Assembly: GCA_945897825.1 (NCBI GenBank)
Contig: CAMDGX010000009.1
Span: 1-64,000, forward strand
Length of the DNA stretch: 64,000 bases
Source: Asaia bogorensis
GTDB taxonomy: Bacteria; Pseudomonadota; Alphaproteobacteria; Acetobacterales; Acetobacteraceae
Direction of reading: 5' to 3'
Positions 47,200 to 57,497 of this stretch are shown piece after piece. The translations under genes and the position numbers were made by a program. The notes beneath the pieces are model-generated. The model saw only the letters and a program-made list of their open reading frames with translations, did no database searches and was not told where the DNA came from. The number at the start of each line of letters is the position of its first letter. Position 1 is the first letter of the stretch.

Positions 47200-48582
47200 A
47201 TGCCTCTCCCCCGGCGCCACCTGCTCGCCCTGGCGCCGGGGCTCCTGGCCTGTCGGCCCGCCCAAGCCCAACCCGCCCAAGCCCAATCGATCGACCCCGT
47301 CGACCATGCCATCAGGTCGATGCTCGAAGCCGACTCTCCTGCCGATATCGCCCGCCTCGCCGCCCCCCTGGCCGTCGCCGGCGAACGTCAGGCCGTCCCC
47401 GCCCTCATCCACCTCCTCTACTGGCTCGACCCCGACCGCCACCCCCCCATCGCCGAAGCCCTGGCCGCCATCACCGGCGTATCCCATGGCGCCGACTGGA
47501 TGGCCTGGATGAACTGGCTCCAGCTCAACCCCGATGTCCACGCCCACCCCGGCTTCCCCCGCCTGCTCGCCGACCTCCTGTCCGGCCTCGACTCCCGCTA
47601 CGCAAGCCTCCTCCCCCCCGACGCCCCGGCCACCATCCGCCGCGAGGAACTCGTCTGGGCCTCCCTCACCCTCGACGGCGCCGCCCCGCTCGACCACCCG
47701 CCCCTCGAACCCGCCGTCACCGCCGACTGGCTCGCCGACTCCGACACCGTCCTCGCCGCCCGCATCGGTGGCATCCCCCGCGCCTGGCCCCTGCGCATCC
47801 TCGCCTGGCACCCGATCGTCAACGACACGATCGGCCGCCTCTCCATCACCCTCGCCGCCTTCCCCCTCGCCGGCACCGCCATCCTCTACGCCACGGACCG
47901 CCGCGCCAAACCCCCGCTCACCTTCGGCACCACCGGCCTCCTCCACCGCTCCACCGAACTGATCCACGACCGCGAGACCGGCTCGCTCTGGAACCACCTG
48001 ACCGGCCGGCCCGTCCTCGGCCCCGCAGTCCTCGGCCCCCTCGCCGACGCCGAATCCAGCCTCGTCCCTCTTCCGCTCACCACCACCACCTGGGGCGAAT
48101 GGCGCGCCGCCCACCCCGAAACCACCGTCCTGTCGCGCGACCCCGCCCGCCGCCACGACGATGCCTCCATCCCCCCGCTCGCCGGCTATGCCACCGCCTC
48201 CGCGCTCTACTTCCCCGCCGCCCTGCCGGACGATCGCCTCCCCGCCAAGTCCCGCGTCTTCGCCGTCCGCTGGGGCATCGCCGCCCGCGCCTGGCCGCTG
48301 GCCCGCTTCGCCGGCGGCGCCCTCCTGCACGACCGCCTCGCCGACACGCACATCATCGTGCTCGGCAACGGCGCCGCCGAAGACCTCCGCGCCTATCGCG
48401 GCGCCGCCCCCACCCTCCGCCGCGCCGTCGACGGAACCCTGGCAGACGACTCCGGGCGCTGGACGCTCGCCGAGGACGTTCTCACAGGGCCGGCAGGCCA
48501 GATCCTGCCGCGGCTGCCCGGACTCACCGCCTACTGGTTCGCTTGGTCGAATGCGTTTCCCGGAACGCTCGCAGACACCTGA
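47200..48582 (+). CDS. DUF3179-domain protein
   Basis: A 460-residue protein with a cleavable or lipid-type signal (MPLPRRHLLALAPGLLACRPAQA). Residues about 35-130 form a helical HEAT-like stretch with LIHLLYWLDPDRHPPIAEAL. The DUF3179 core starts near residue 185 (VLAARIGGIPRAWPLRILAWHPIVNDTI), then LTFGTTGLLHRSTELIHDRETGSLWNHL. Typical DUF3179 proteins carry a CPL[CT]G segment after the strand; here it reads AAFPLAGTAILY, lacking the cysteine. Function of the family is unknown; a secreted, possibly metal- or lipid-related role is often supposed. Its ATG uses the last base of a 12-base direct repeat. Confidence 0.85.
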   Translation: MPLPRRHLLALAPGLLACRPAQAQPAQAQSIDPVDHAIRSMLEADSPADIARLAAPLAVAGERQAVPALIHLLYWLDPDRHPPIAEALAAITGVSHGADWMAWMNWLQLNPDVHAHPGFPRLLADLLSGLDSRYASLLPPDAPATIRREELVWASLTLDGAAPLDHPPLEPAVTADWLADSDTVLAARIGGIPRAWPLRILAWHPIVNDTIGRLSITLAAFPLAGTAILYATDRRAKPPLTFGTTGLLHRSTELIHDRETGSLWNHLTGRPVLGPAVLGPLADAESSLVPLPLTTTTWGEWRAAHPETTVLSRDPARRHDDASIPPLAGYATASALYFPAALPDDRLPAKSRVFAVRWGIAARAWPLARFAGGALLHDRLADTHIIVLGNGAAEDLRAYRGAAPTLRRAVDGTLADDSGRWTLAEDVLTGPAGQILPRLPGLTAYWFAWSNAFPGTLADT

Positions 48583-49197
48583 TCCTGCGACGGCTCGTCA
48601 TTGAGACGGCGACGTCTTCGCCTTCACGTGATGAATGGTCAAGCAATGCCCCCTCCTTAGCCAACGTATGCAACAAATCGAGTATCACGTTTGCCGTCGT
48701 GGCGGCCTCGGGAGTTCTGATGACCAGGACGGCTGCCTGACTGAGGTAGGGGAACTTGCCAATCGGTTCCGGGTAAACGGTCGTCCGCAGGGCTCATTTC
48801 GGCGCAGCCTGAGATGCCAGATTGCCTACCCTCCACCCATCGACCGGCCAGGGTCAGCGCACTCGCGGTCGACATGCGGTCTAAAAGGGGAGCCGTCGTG
48901 ATTCGTCCGGATTGCAGCAAGCATTTGTCTGAACTTCGCGGTCGAGGGTCTCGCAGCAACTCGCGCTATCCGTGGACCTATCGTCCGGAGACTCTCGATT
49001 TATTCCCGCATGCAGTCCAACAGCTCGTGGACGGCTGGCTCCGGGAACGCCCATCCGAATGGTGTAGATGCCGATCTTGAAAGATTTTGTCGGAGCGACC
49101 CTCCGGCGCGCCAAGCAGCACCTCGATTTATGACCCAGGCGGCCATAGGGCACTAAATTACTCTGTTCTCTGCCAAGTCAACCACTTAGCGGGTCGC
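48583..49197. other. Low-GC gene-poor scar at the 3' side of tRNA-Gln
   Basis: This 615-base stretch between the DUF3179 stop and the tRNA has no gene I can defend. GC is clearly lower than in flanking genes: three 60-base lines counted give 33, 36 and 33 G+C, against 48 in a line of the DUF3179 gene. The minus strand is open from about 48810 down into the end of the DUF3179 gene, with protein-like text such as VYPEPIGKFPYLSQ and VILDLLHTLAKEGALLDH but no good start. Other frames are short and broken. It looks like the decayed remnant of an element inserted at the tRNA 3' end. Confidence 0.55.
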
Positions 49198-49271
49198 TGG
49201 CTGGGGGACCTGGATTCGAACCAAGGATGCCCGGGTCAGAGCCGGGAGTTTTACCGCTAAACTATCCCCCA
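49198..49271 (-). tRNA. tRNA-Gln (anticodon CTG)
   Basis: On the reverse strand the gene runs 5'-TGGGGGATAGTTTAGC to a 3' TCCCCCA acceptor arm, then discriminator G and an encoded CCA (74 bases with CCA). The acceptor stem pairs 7 of 7, the anticodon stem is CCCGG/CCGGG with loop CTCTGAC (anticodon CTG, glutamine CAG codons), and the T arm is CTTGG-TTCGAAT-CCAGG. No intron and no mismatch of note. Its 3' end faces the low-GC scar, the side where site-specific integrases insert. Confidence 0.97.
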
Positions 49272-49385
49272 AGCGGCGGGAGCGGCGAAGTAGCACGGTG
49301 GGATTCGGTGCGCAACCGCCTGGATGCGCAAACATGCGCGGGTCGCGCATTCGGTGCTTGCCCTTGCGGCGATGGGGGAGAGAAA

Positions 49386-50525
49386 ATGACGGCCGTCAGT
49401 GTGGATGCCATGGCCGATATCGAACCTTCCGTGCCGGATGCGCGCCGTTCCGGGGACTGCGATTTCGACGGGAAGCGGGCCGTCGAGATGTCGCGTGCCT
49501 TTGCGGCGATCGACCTTGGCACCAACAACTGCCGGCTTCTGGTGGGCACGCCGGCGGGGGAGGGATTTCGCGTGCTGGACAGCTTCAGCCGGACGGTGCG
49601 CCTGGGCGAGGGGCTGGAGGAGACCGGGCGGCTGGGCGAGGCGGCAATGGATCGAGCCATCGCGGCACTGCGGGGGTGTGCGCAGCGCCTGGCGCGGCGG
49701 CCGGTCCGCGCGCTGCGGGCGGTGGCGACCGAGGCGTGCCGGCGGGCAGAGAATGGGGCAGCCTTCCTGGCGCGGGCGCGGGCGGAGACGGGGTTGCCGA
49801 TCGAGGTGATCTCGACGCGGGAGGAGGCCGAGCTGGCGCTGGAAAGCTGCGCGCCGCTGCTGCGCGGGGAGGCGCGCCGGGCGCTGCTGTTCGACATCGG
49901 TGGCGGCTCGACCGAATTGGCCTGGGTGCGGCTGGGCGATAGCGACACCGGCGGGGTGCCGCGGCTGATCGGCACCGTGTCGCTGCCGCTGGGCGTGGTG
50001 ACGCTGGCCGAGCGGTGGCCGGACGTGGCGGACACCGAGGAGGGGTTCGAGGCGATGGTCGCCGATGTGCTGCGGCAGCTGCAGCCCTTCGAGGCGGTGC
50101 ACCGGATCGCGCAGGAAGTGCGCCAAGGCGGGGTGGTGCTGCTCGGGACCTCCGGGACGGTGACGACGCTGGCGGGCATCGCGCTGGACCTGCCCCGCTA
50201 TTCGCGAGCGGCGGTGGACGGCACGGTGCTGGCCGGGGCGGCGGCCGATGCGGCCCTGGCGGTGCTGCGGGCACTGGGCCGCGAGGGGCTGGAGCGGCAC
50301 CCGTGCGTCGGGCCGGAGCGGGCGGAGTTCGTGCTGCCGGGGTGTGCGGTTTTTGCCGCAATCCACATGCTATGGCCGGCGCCGCAGGTGGTGGTGGCCG
50401 ATCGTGGGCTGCGCGAGGGGATGCTGCTGCGGCTGATGCGCGCGCCGAAGCGGGGTGGGCGCGCGGCGCCGATGCGCCATGGCGCGGGCCAGAAGGGGCT
50501 GGCGGGCGCGGCGCAGCCGGCGTAA
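49386..50525 (+). CDS. ppx: Exopolyphosphatase / pppGpp phosphatase (Ppx/GppA)
   Basis: A 379-residue ASKHA-fold phosphatase acting on inorganic polyphosphate or pppGpp. The nucleotide-binding motifs are AFAAIDLGTNNCRLLVG (about residue 40) and LLFDIGGGSTELAWVRLG, with TSGTVTTLAGIALDLP later. It is much shorter than E. coli Ppx (513), matching the compact alphaproteobacterial form that lacks the C-terminal domain. The first 35 residues (MTAVSVDAMADIEPSVPD onward) are non-conserved. The ATG at 49386 has GGGGGAG nearby; upstream codons cross the tRNA and are spurious. It leads the plus-strand run to rlmE, guaB and guaA. Confidence 0.9.
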   Translation: MTAVSVDAMADIEPSVPDARRSGDCDFDGKRAVEMSRAFAAIDLGTNNCRLLVGTPAGEGFRVLDSFSRTVRLGEGLEETGRLGEAAMDRAIAALRGCAQRLARRPVRALRAVATEACRRAENGAAFLARARAETGLPIEVISTREEAELALESCAPLLRGEARRALLFDIGGGSTELAWVRLGDSDTGGVPRLIGTVSLPLGVVTLAERWPDVADTEEGFEAMVADVLRQLQPFEAVHRIAQEVRQGGVVLLGTSGTVTTLAGIALDLPRYSRAAVDGTVLAGAAADAALAVLRALGREGLERHPCVGPERAEFVLPGCAVFAAIHMLWPAPQVVVADRGLREGMLLRLMRAPKRGGRAAPMRHGAGQKGLAGAAQPA

Positions 50526-50534
50526 GGGGCCGGC

Positions 50535-51428
50535 ATGGCAAAGCAACCTTCATCCCGTGCCGGCAAGAGCGCTCCCCGCAAAGTGGGGGCGGGCAAGGTT
50601 CCGGCCGGAAAGGTTGGGGCCTCAAAGGCTGGGGGCTCAAAGGCTGGGGTGGGGAAGCCTGCCGTGCGCAAGGCCGGGCCCGCCGGGGCCGCGGCGGGCG
50701 TCGACAAGCCGGTCAACGCGATCGTGAAGCCGACCCCGGGCAAGGCGCCGGCCGGCAAGAAGAAGCGCAGCGGGGCCACGCGCGGGCTGACGGTGATGGT
50801 GCGCACCGGGCGTGGGCGCACGACGGCCAGCCAGGAATGGCTGAAGCGGCAGCTCAACGATCCCTATGTGGCCGCGGCGCAGGCGCAGGGCTGGCGTTCG
50901 CGCGCGGCGTTCAAGCTGATCGAGATGGATGACCGCTACAAGCTGATCAAGCCGGGAATGCGAGTGCTGGACTTGGGGGCGGCGCCGGGCGGCTGGTGCC
51001 AGGTGGCGAAGAAGCGCGGGGCGGGGCAGGTGGTGGCGCTGGACCTGTTGCCGGTGGATTCGATCGCCGGAGTGACGATACTGCAGGGCGACTTCAATGA
51101 CGAGGATATGCCGGCGCGGCTGGAGGCGGCGCTGGGGGGGAAGGCTGACCTGGTGCTGTCGGACATGGCGCCGAACACCACCGGGCACAACGCGACCGAC
51201 CATTTGCGCATCATCGCGCTGGCGGAGCTCGCGCTGGAGTTCGCGGTGAAGGTGCTGGCACCCGGCGGGGCCTTCGTGGCGAAGGTGTTCCAGGGTGGGT
51301 CGGAGAAGCAGATGCTGGCGCCGATGAAGCTGCTGTTCACCAGCGTGCGCCATGCCAAGCCGCCGGCGAGCCGCAAGGAGAGCAGCGAGCTGTATGTCGT
51401 CGCGACCGGGTTTCGCGGGGCGGGCTGA
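50535..51428 (+). CDS. rlmE: 23S rRNA (uridine-2'-O-)-methyltransferase RlmE with basic N-terminal tail
   Basis: A 297-residue FtsJ/RrmJ methyltransferase that methylates U2552 of 23S rRNA during 50S maturation. The K-D-K-E tetrad is visible: SRAAFKL (K127), SDMAPNTTGHNA, FVAKVFQGG and ESSELYVVA. SAM binding is in VLDLGAAPGGWCQVA. The first 80 residues are an unusual low-complexity tail rich in Lys, Ala, Gly and Pro (AGKVPAGKVGASKAGG) not present in E. coli RlmE. It is likely disordered and could bind RNA. The gene starts 9 bases after ppx stops. Confidence 0.93.
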   Translation: MAKQPSSRAGKSAPRKVGAGKVPAGKVGASKAGGSKAGVGKPAVRKAGPAGAAAGVDKPVNAIVKPTPGKAPAGKKKRSGATRGLTVMVRTGRGRTTASQEWLKRQLNDPYVAAAQAQGWRSRAAFKLIEMDDRYKLIKPGMRVLDLGAAPGGWCQVAKKRGAGQVVALDLLPVDSIAGVTILQGDFNDEDMPARLEAALGGKADLVLSDMAPNTTGHNATDHLRIIALAELALEFAVKVLAPGGAFVAKVFQGGSEKQMLAPMKLLFTSVRHAKPPASRKESSELYVVATGFRGAG

Positions 51429-51491
51429 TCCGCTTGGCGTGCAGGCCGGCGGTGCGGGACTCCGCTTGCTTCGGTCAGGCCATGAGATTAA

Positions 51492-53042
<1,551 letters not shown>

Positions 53043-53106
53043 GGCGCATCGGCGTGCGACTTCGCGCGGCGAGCGGCGCCCTCGCTTTTCTGGAGCCGTT
53101 CGCCCG

Positions 53107-54402
53107 ATGACCCCCTCTGCCCGGATCGCCTCGGCGATCGAGTTGCTGTCGATGGTGGAGGCTGCCTCGCGCAAGCCGGCCGATGCCGTGGCCAATGCGT
53201 TCTTCCGCGATCGCCGGTTCATCGGCTCCGGCGACCGGCGCGCGGTGTCGGAGCGCGTGTGGTTGGTGATGCGCGCGCGCCGCCGCCTGGGCTGGTGGCT
53301 GGAGCGGGCCGGGGTGGAGGTGACGCCGCGGCTGCTAGTGGCGGCGAGCCTATTCCTGGAAGGCTGGACGCTGGAGGGTGTCAAGCAGTCCTTCTCCGGC
53401 GGGCAGTTCGGGCCCACGCATCTCTCCACGCCCGAGGCGGCGGCACTGAAGGCGCTGGAGGGGCACACGCTGTCCCATCCCGAGATGCCTGAGGCGGTGC
53501 GGCTGGAGGTGCCGGACTGGCTGGTTCCGCATCTGCGCGCGCGGTTCGGCGATGCGGTGGGCGCCGAGATGGACGCGATGGGCCAGCCGGCCTCGCTCGA
53601 CCTGCGGGTGAACCTGCTGAAGGGCACGCGCGAGCAGGCCGTCGCGGCGCTGGCCGGGGAGGGGATCGTCGCGGTGCCAACCGAGCTGTCGCCCTGGGGA
53701 CTGCGGGTCGAGGGGCGCCGGCCGGTGACGACGGGGCCGACCTTCCAGTCCGGGCTGGTGGAGATCCAGGACGAGGGCAGCCAACTGGTGGCGCTGATGG
53801 TCGGTGCCGCGCCCGGGATGCGGGTGGCGGATTGGTGCGCGGGGGCGGGCGGCAAAACGCTGGCGCTGGCGATGACCATGGACAACAAGGGCTCGATCGT
53901 GGCCTGCGATGTGTCGGAGCCGCGGCTAGAGGGGGCGGTGCGGCGGCTGCGCCGGGCCGGCGTGCACAATGTGGAGCGGCACCTGATCGCACCCGGGGAC
54001 AAATGGGCCAAGCGTCGCGCGGAGAGTTTCGACCGGGTGCTGGTCGATGCACCCTGCACCGGAACCGGCACCTGGCGGCGCAATCCTGACGCAAGGCTGC
54101 GGCTGGTGGAGCGGGACCTGGCGGAGCTGGTACCGAAACAGGCGCAGATCCTTTCGGCCGCGGCGCGGCTGGTTCGCAAGGGCGGCCGACTCGTCTACGC
54201 TACCTGCTCGGTGCTGGTGGAAGAGAACGAGGCGCAGGTGCAGGCGTTCGTGGCGGACCATCCGGAGTTTTCCATTGTTCCCCTGGCGCGGGCCTGGGGC
54301 GGAGACGGCGCGCCGCCGGGCGGGGGGGATTTCCTGTCGTTGACCCCGCGCCGGCACGGCACCGACGGGTTCTTCACCGCGGTGCTGGAGCGCGCGGCAT
54401 GA
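53107..54402 (+). CDS. rsmB: RsmB/NOP2-family rRNA cytosine-5 methyltransferase
   Basis: A 431-residue SAM-dependent RNA m5C methyltransferase. An N-terminal NusB-like helical domain (residues about 1-150, ARIASAIELLSMVEAASRKPADAV) is followed by the catalytic domain: VADWCAGAGGKTLALAM (SAM), VLVDAPCTGTGTWRRNPD (first Cys) and YATCSVLVEENEAQVQAF (catalytic Cys). Both cysteines are present. The target position in rRNA (C967 for E. coli RsmB) is not provable from sequence. The ATG at 53107 fits; the longer reading enters the end of guaB. It overlaps the next gene by four bases. Confidence 0.9.
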   Translation: MTPSARIASAIELLSMVEAASRKPADAVANAFFRDRRFIGSGDRRAVSERVWLVMRARRRLGWWLERAGVEVTPRLLVAASLFLEGWTLEGVKQSFSGGQFGPTHLSTPEAAALKALEGHTLSHPEMPEAVRLEVPDWLVPHLRARFGDAVGAEMDAMGQPASLDLRVNLLKGTREQAVAALAGEGIVAVPTELSPWGLRVEGRRPVTTGPTFQSGLVEIQDEGSQLVALMVGAAPGMRVADWCAGAGGKTLALAMTMDNKGSIVACDVSEPRLEGAVRRLRRAGVHNVERHLIAPGDKWAKRRAESFDRVLVDAPCTGTGTWRRNPDARLRLVERDLAELVPKQAQILSAAARLVRKGGRLVYATCSVLVEENEAQVQAFVADHPEFSIVPLARAWGGDGAPPGGGDFLSLTPRRHGTDGFFTAVLERAA

Positions 54403-54968
54403 TCACCATCCGCCGCGCGCGGCTGTCCGACGCGGTGCCGATTGCCGCCGTGCATGTGGCGGCGTGGCGCAGCACCTATCCCGGCATCCTGCCGGACGCC
54501 TACCTTTCGCGCCTGTCGGTGCCGCGCCAGGCGGGGCACTACGAGCGGGCGATCCGCGCCGGCGCGGGCGTTCATGTCGCCACCGCCTCGGGGATGGATT
54601 TGGGGCCGGAGGGTGGGCCGCCGCGGGTGGTGGGGTTCGCCACCAGCGGGCCGGCGCGCTCGCCGCAGGCGACCGAGATGCTGGGGCAGGGCGAGATCGA
54701 GACGCTGTATGTGCTGGATGACTGGCGCGACCGCGGCATCGGGCGGCGGCTGATGCGGGCGGCGGCGGGGCACCTGGCCTCGATCGGCTGCGCCAGCGCC
54801 TTCCTGTGGGTGCTGCGCGACAACCCCAGCCGCTGGTTCTACACAAGGCTCGGCGGCAAGCCCTCGGCGGAGTCGATGACCGAGGTGGGCGGGCAGGCGG
54901 TGCCGCAGACCGCCTATGTGTGGTCGCCGCTCGACAAGCTGGTCCAGGCGACCCAGTCGGCCCCCTGA
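54399..54968 (+). CDS. GNAT-family N-acetyltransferase
   Basis: A 189-residue GNAT protein. [29 protein letters not shown] opens the fold, and the acetyl-CoA loop is [16 protein letters not shown] (R-x2-G-x-G/A) near residue 112. [20 protein letters not shown] follows as strand and helix of motif A/B. The substrate is unknown. The ATG overlaps the stop of the rsmB-like gene (ATGA), so its translation is coupled. This association suggests a ribosome-linked or housekeeping acetylation, but nothing proves it. Confidence 0.88.
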   Translation: MITIRRARLSDAVPIAAVHVAAWRSTYPGILPDAYLSRLSVPRQAGHYERAIRAGAGVHVATASGMDLGPEGGPPRVVGFATSGPARSPQATEMLGQGEIETLYVLDDWRDRGIGRRLMRAAAGHLASIGCASAFLWVLRDNPSRWFYTRLGGKPSAESMTEVGGQAVPQTAYVWSPLDKLVQATQSAP

Positions 54969-55060
54969 CCTCGCGCTGCGGGGGAGGGTGGCGGTCGCGG
55001 CACTTGCGGCGCGGCGCCTGTCGTGGTGCAACGCACCGCACCGCAGCATCAGGTGCTTCC

Positions 55061-56635
55061 ATGTCCCATGTCACCCCCATCCTGACGACATCGGACCGCG
55101 TGCTGATCCTCGATTTCGGCAGCCAGGTGACGCAGCTGATCGCGCGCCGCCTGCGCGAGGCCGGGGTTTACTGCGAGATCTGGCCATTCAACGCCGCGCC
55201 GCAGCGCATCCGCGACTACAATCCGCGCGCCATCATCCTCTCCGGTGGGCCGGCCAGCGTCACCGAGGGCGATAGCCCGCGCGCGCCGCAGATGGTGTTC
55301 GAGGCCGGTGTGCCGGTGCTCGGCATCTGCTACGGCCAGCAGACCATGTGCGCGCAGCTCGGCGGCGAGGTGCTGGGCAGCGACCACCGCGAGTTCGGGC
55401 GCGCGTTTGTCGACGTCGCGGCTGGATGCGACCTGTTCGACGGTGTCTGGACCCAGGGCGGGCGCGAGCAGGTGTGGATGAGCCATGGCGACCGCGTGAC
55501 GCGGCTGCCGCCCGGCTTCCGCGCGGTCGGCACCAGCGAGGGGGCGCCGTTCGCCGCGATCGCCGATGATGCCCGGCATTTCTACGGCGTGCAGTTCCAC
55601 CCAGAGGTGGTGCACACGCCGCACGGCACCCAGCTGCTGCGCAACTTCGTGCTGAAGGTCGCCGGCTGCACTGGCGGCTGGACCATGGCGGGGTTCAAGG
55701 ACACGCAGATCGCCAAGATCCGCGGGCAGGTGGGGCAGGGCAGGGTGATCTGCGGCCTGTCGGGCGGGGTCGATTCGTCGGTCGCCGCGGTGCTGATCCA
55801 AGAGGCGATCGGCGACCAGCTGACCTGCATCTATGTCGACCACGGGCTGATGCGCGCCGGCGAGAGCGAGGAGGTGGTGCGCACCTTCCGCGATCGCTTC
55901 AACATCAAGCTGGTGCATCGCGATGCGTCGGACCTGTTCCTGGGCGCGCTGGACGGCGTGACGGACCCCGAGGTGAAGCGCAAGACGATCGGGCGGCTGT
56001 TCATCGAGGTGTTCGAGGAGGAGGCGGCGAAGATCGGCGGGGCGGATTTCCTGGCGCAGGGCACGCTGTATCCCGACGTGATCGAGAGCGTGAGCTTCAC
56101 CGGCGGGCCATCGGTGACGATCAAGAGTCACCACAACGTGGGCGGACTGCCGGAGCGGATGCGCATGCAGCTGGTGGAGCCGCTGCGTGAGCTGTTCAAG
56201 GACGAGGTGCGCGTTCTGGGCCGGGAGCTGGACATCCCCGAGTCGATCGTCGGGCGGCACCCGTTCCCGGGGCCCGGCCTGGCGATCCGCATTCCCGGCG
56301 CGATCACGCGCGAGAAGGCCGACCTGCTGCGCAAGGTGGACACGATCTACCTGGAGGAGATCCGCAATGCGGGGCTGTATGACGCGATTTGGCAGGCCTT
56401 CGCCGTTTTGCTGCCGGTGCGCACCGTGGGCGTGATGGGCGACGGACGCACCTACGACATGGCCTGCGCGCTGCGGGCGGTGACGAGCACCGACGGGATG
56501 ACGGCCGAGTTCTATCCGTTCGACATGGGCTTTCTCGGCCGGGTTGCGAACCGGATCGTCAACGAGGTGCGCGGCATCAACCGCGTCACCTACGACATCA
56601 CCAGCAAGCCGCCCGGCACGATCGAGTGGGAGTGA
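55061..56635 (+). CDS. guaA: GMP synthase (glutamine-hydrolysing)
   Basis: A 524-residue GMP synthetase converting XMP to GMP with ATP and glutamine. The class-I amidotransferase domain has [18 protein letters not shown], the catalytic Cys in [11 protein letters not shown] (about residue 92) and [11 protein letters not shown]. The ATP pyrophosphatase domain has [16 protein letters not shown]. The C-terminus ends [12 protein letters not shown], as canonical GuaA does. The ATG at 55061 gives the expected N-terminus; in-frame upstream codons have no similarity. It is converging with the first PEP-CTERM gene, 15 bases apart. Confidence 0.97.
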   Translation: MSHVTPILTTSDRVLILDFGSQVTQLIARRLREAGVYCEIWPFNAAPQRIRDYNPRAIILSGGPASVTEGDSPRAPQMVFEAGVPVLGICYGQQTMCAQLGGEVLGSDHREFGRAFVDVAAGCDLFDGVWTQGGREQVWMSHGDRVTRLPPGFRAVGTSEGAPFAAIADDARHFYGVQFHPEVVHTPHGTQLLRNFVLKVAGCTGGWTMAGFKDTQIAKIRGQVGQGRVICGLSGGVDSSVAAVLIQEAIGDQLTCIYVDHGLMRAGESEEVVRTFRDRFNIKLVHRDASDLFLGALDGVTDPEVKRKTIGRLFIEVFEEEAAKIGGADFLAQGTLYPDVIESVSFTGGPSVTIKSHHNVGGLPERMRMQLVEPLRELFKDEVRVLGRELDIPESIVGRHPFPGPGLAIRIPGAITREKADLLRKVDTIYLEEIRNAGLYDAIWQAFAVLLPVRTVGVMGDGRTYDMACALRAVTSTDGMTAEFYPFDMGFLGRVANRIVNEVRGINRVTYDITSKPPGTIEWE

Positions 56636-56650
56636 CGCCGGCGCGCCCCG

Positions 56651-57268
56651 CTATGCGACGGGGGGGCGCGCGTGGCGGCGAGCCAGGCCCAGGCCAAGCA
56701 GGCCCGCTGCGACCACGAGCGCGCTGGCCGGTTCCGGCGTGGTGACGGCGGGGGCGGCCGTTGTGACGGTGATGGTATCGGCATCGTCCGTCGCTACAAG
56801 TTCGGGGGCGTCCTGGATGCCGCGCACGGAATAGGATTGCGGGCCGGTTCCCCCGTCGTCGACCACCGACATGGTGAGGGTGTAGTACTGGCCATCGGGC
56901 ATCGGGATGCCGATGGCATCGAGCAGGAAGACAAACTTCTCGTACTCAGAGCTTCCGCCCGCCGCGATGTAGTCGACCACGTTGGCGTAGGTCACGCTAC
57001 CGATCAGCATCGAGGAGTTGTCGTAAAGCTCGACCTGGATGCCGAAGCTGGTGTCGCCGTCATATTTCATGGCGAAGACGGCGCCGGAGAAGAGCGAATA
57101 GGTGGGGCTGGCGTAGAACCCCCAGCTTGCGGGGTTTGCAGCGTCGATGGTGGTCTCGGTCGTTCCAAGGCCGGTGGTCAGATAGAACGTGGCCGCGGGG
57201 GCTGCGGTCGGGGCGAAGGCCAGCGCCAGGGCGAATGCGCCGGAAACTACGGATGCATGCATCTGCAT
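56651..57268 (-). CDS. PEP-CTERM sorting-domain exported protein
   Basis: A 205-residue exported protein. A signal peptide (about 1-25, ending PTAAPAA) precedes a beta-rich domain, then a C-terminal PEP-CTERM module: TPEPASALVVAAGLLGLGLARR with an Arg/His-rich end. Such proteins are cut and sorted by an exosortase (XrtA/EpsH) and are linked to exopolysaccharide production. No exosortase is in this window. The start at 57268 has AAGGA upstream. It is a tandem paralogue of the 57498-58124 protein: both begin ATFY[LV]TTG and share LYDxxxxLIGS. Function of the central domain is unknown. Confidence 0.88.
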   Translation of the reverse strand: MQMHASVVSGAFALALAFAPTAAPAATFYLTTGLGTTETTIDAANPASWGFYASPTYSLFSGAVFAMKYDGDTSFGIQVELYDNSSMLIGSVTYANVVDYIAAGGSSEYEKFVFLLDAIGIPMPDGQYYTLTMSVVDDGGTGPQSYSVRGIQDAPELVATDDADTITVTTAAPAVTTPEPASALVVAAGLLGLGLARRHARPPVA

Positions 57269-57321
57269 GATGATCGTTCCTTTTTGGTGACGTTCGCTCA
57301 ACGCGTCCCATGTATGAGCAA

Positions 57322-57340
57322 ATACACAATTATTGTGCAT
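57322..57340. promoter_or_regulatory. ATACACAAT-T-ATTGTGCAT palindrome upstream of PEP-CTERM gene
   Basis: Two 9-base arms match at 8 of 9 positions around a central T. It lies 54 bases upstream of the proposed PEP-CTERM start (57268), in an AT-rich promoter stretch. Size and symmetry suit a dimeric repressor or activator site. The regulator is not known. Confidence 0.5.
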
Positions 57341-57442
57341 ACAGACTTATCGCAAAAAATTATTGAATTTGCAAGAGCTCACGATGGAGCATGGAGTTTT
57401 ACGCTCTGGAGCGGGCGCCATTCCGTACGGGATACGTACGAA

Positions 57443-57471
57443 AACGGCGCAACCCGTGGGGTTGCGCCGTT
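57443..57471 (-). terminator. Intrinsic terminator of the second PEP-CTERM gene
   Basis: AACGGCGCAACCC pairs perfectly with GGGTTGCGCCGTT (13 bp stem, 3-base loop). Reading the minus strand it follows the 57498 stop by 26 bases, and continues into TTTT, giving a good Rho-independent terminator. Confidence 0.88.
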
Positions 57472-57497
57472 GGGCGAGGCCCAGAATGTCGCGGGGT

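Noticed and set aside
48635-49153. Several short frames between the DUF3179 gene and the tRNA as small genes
   Set aside because: They overlap each other on both strands, lack ribosome-binding sites and show no recognisable family; treated as one scar.
49227-49385. N-terminal extension of ppx across the tRNA-Gln gene
   Set aside because: It would read through the tRNA and adds residues unlike the family; the ATG at 49386 is sound.
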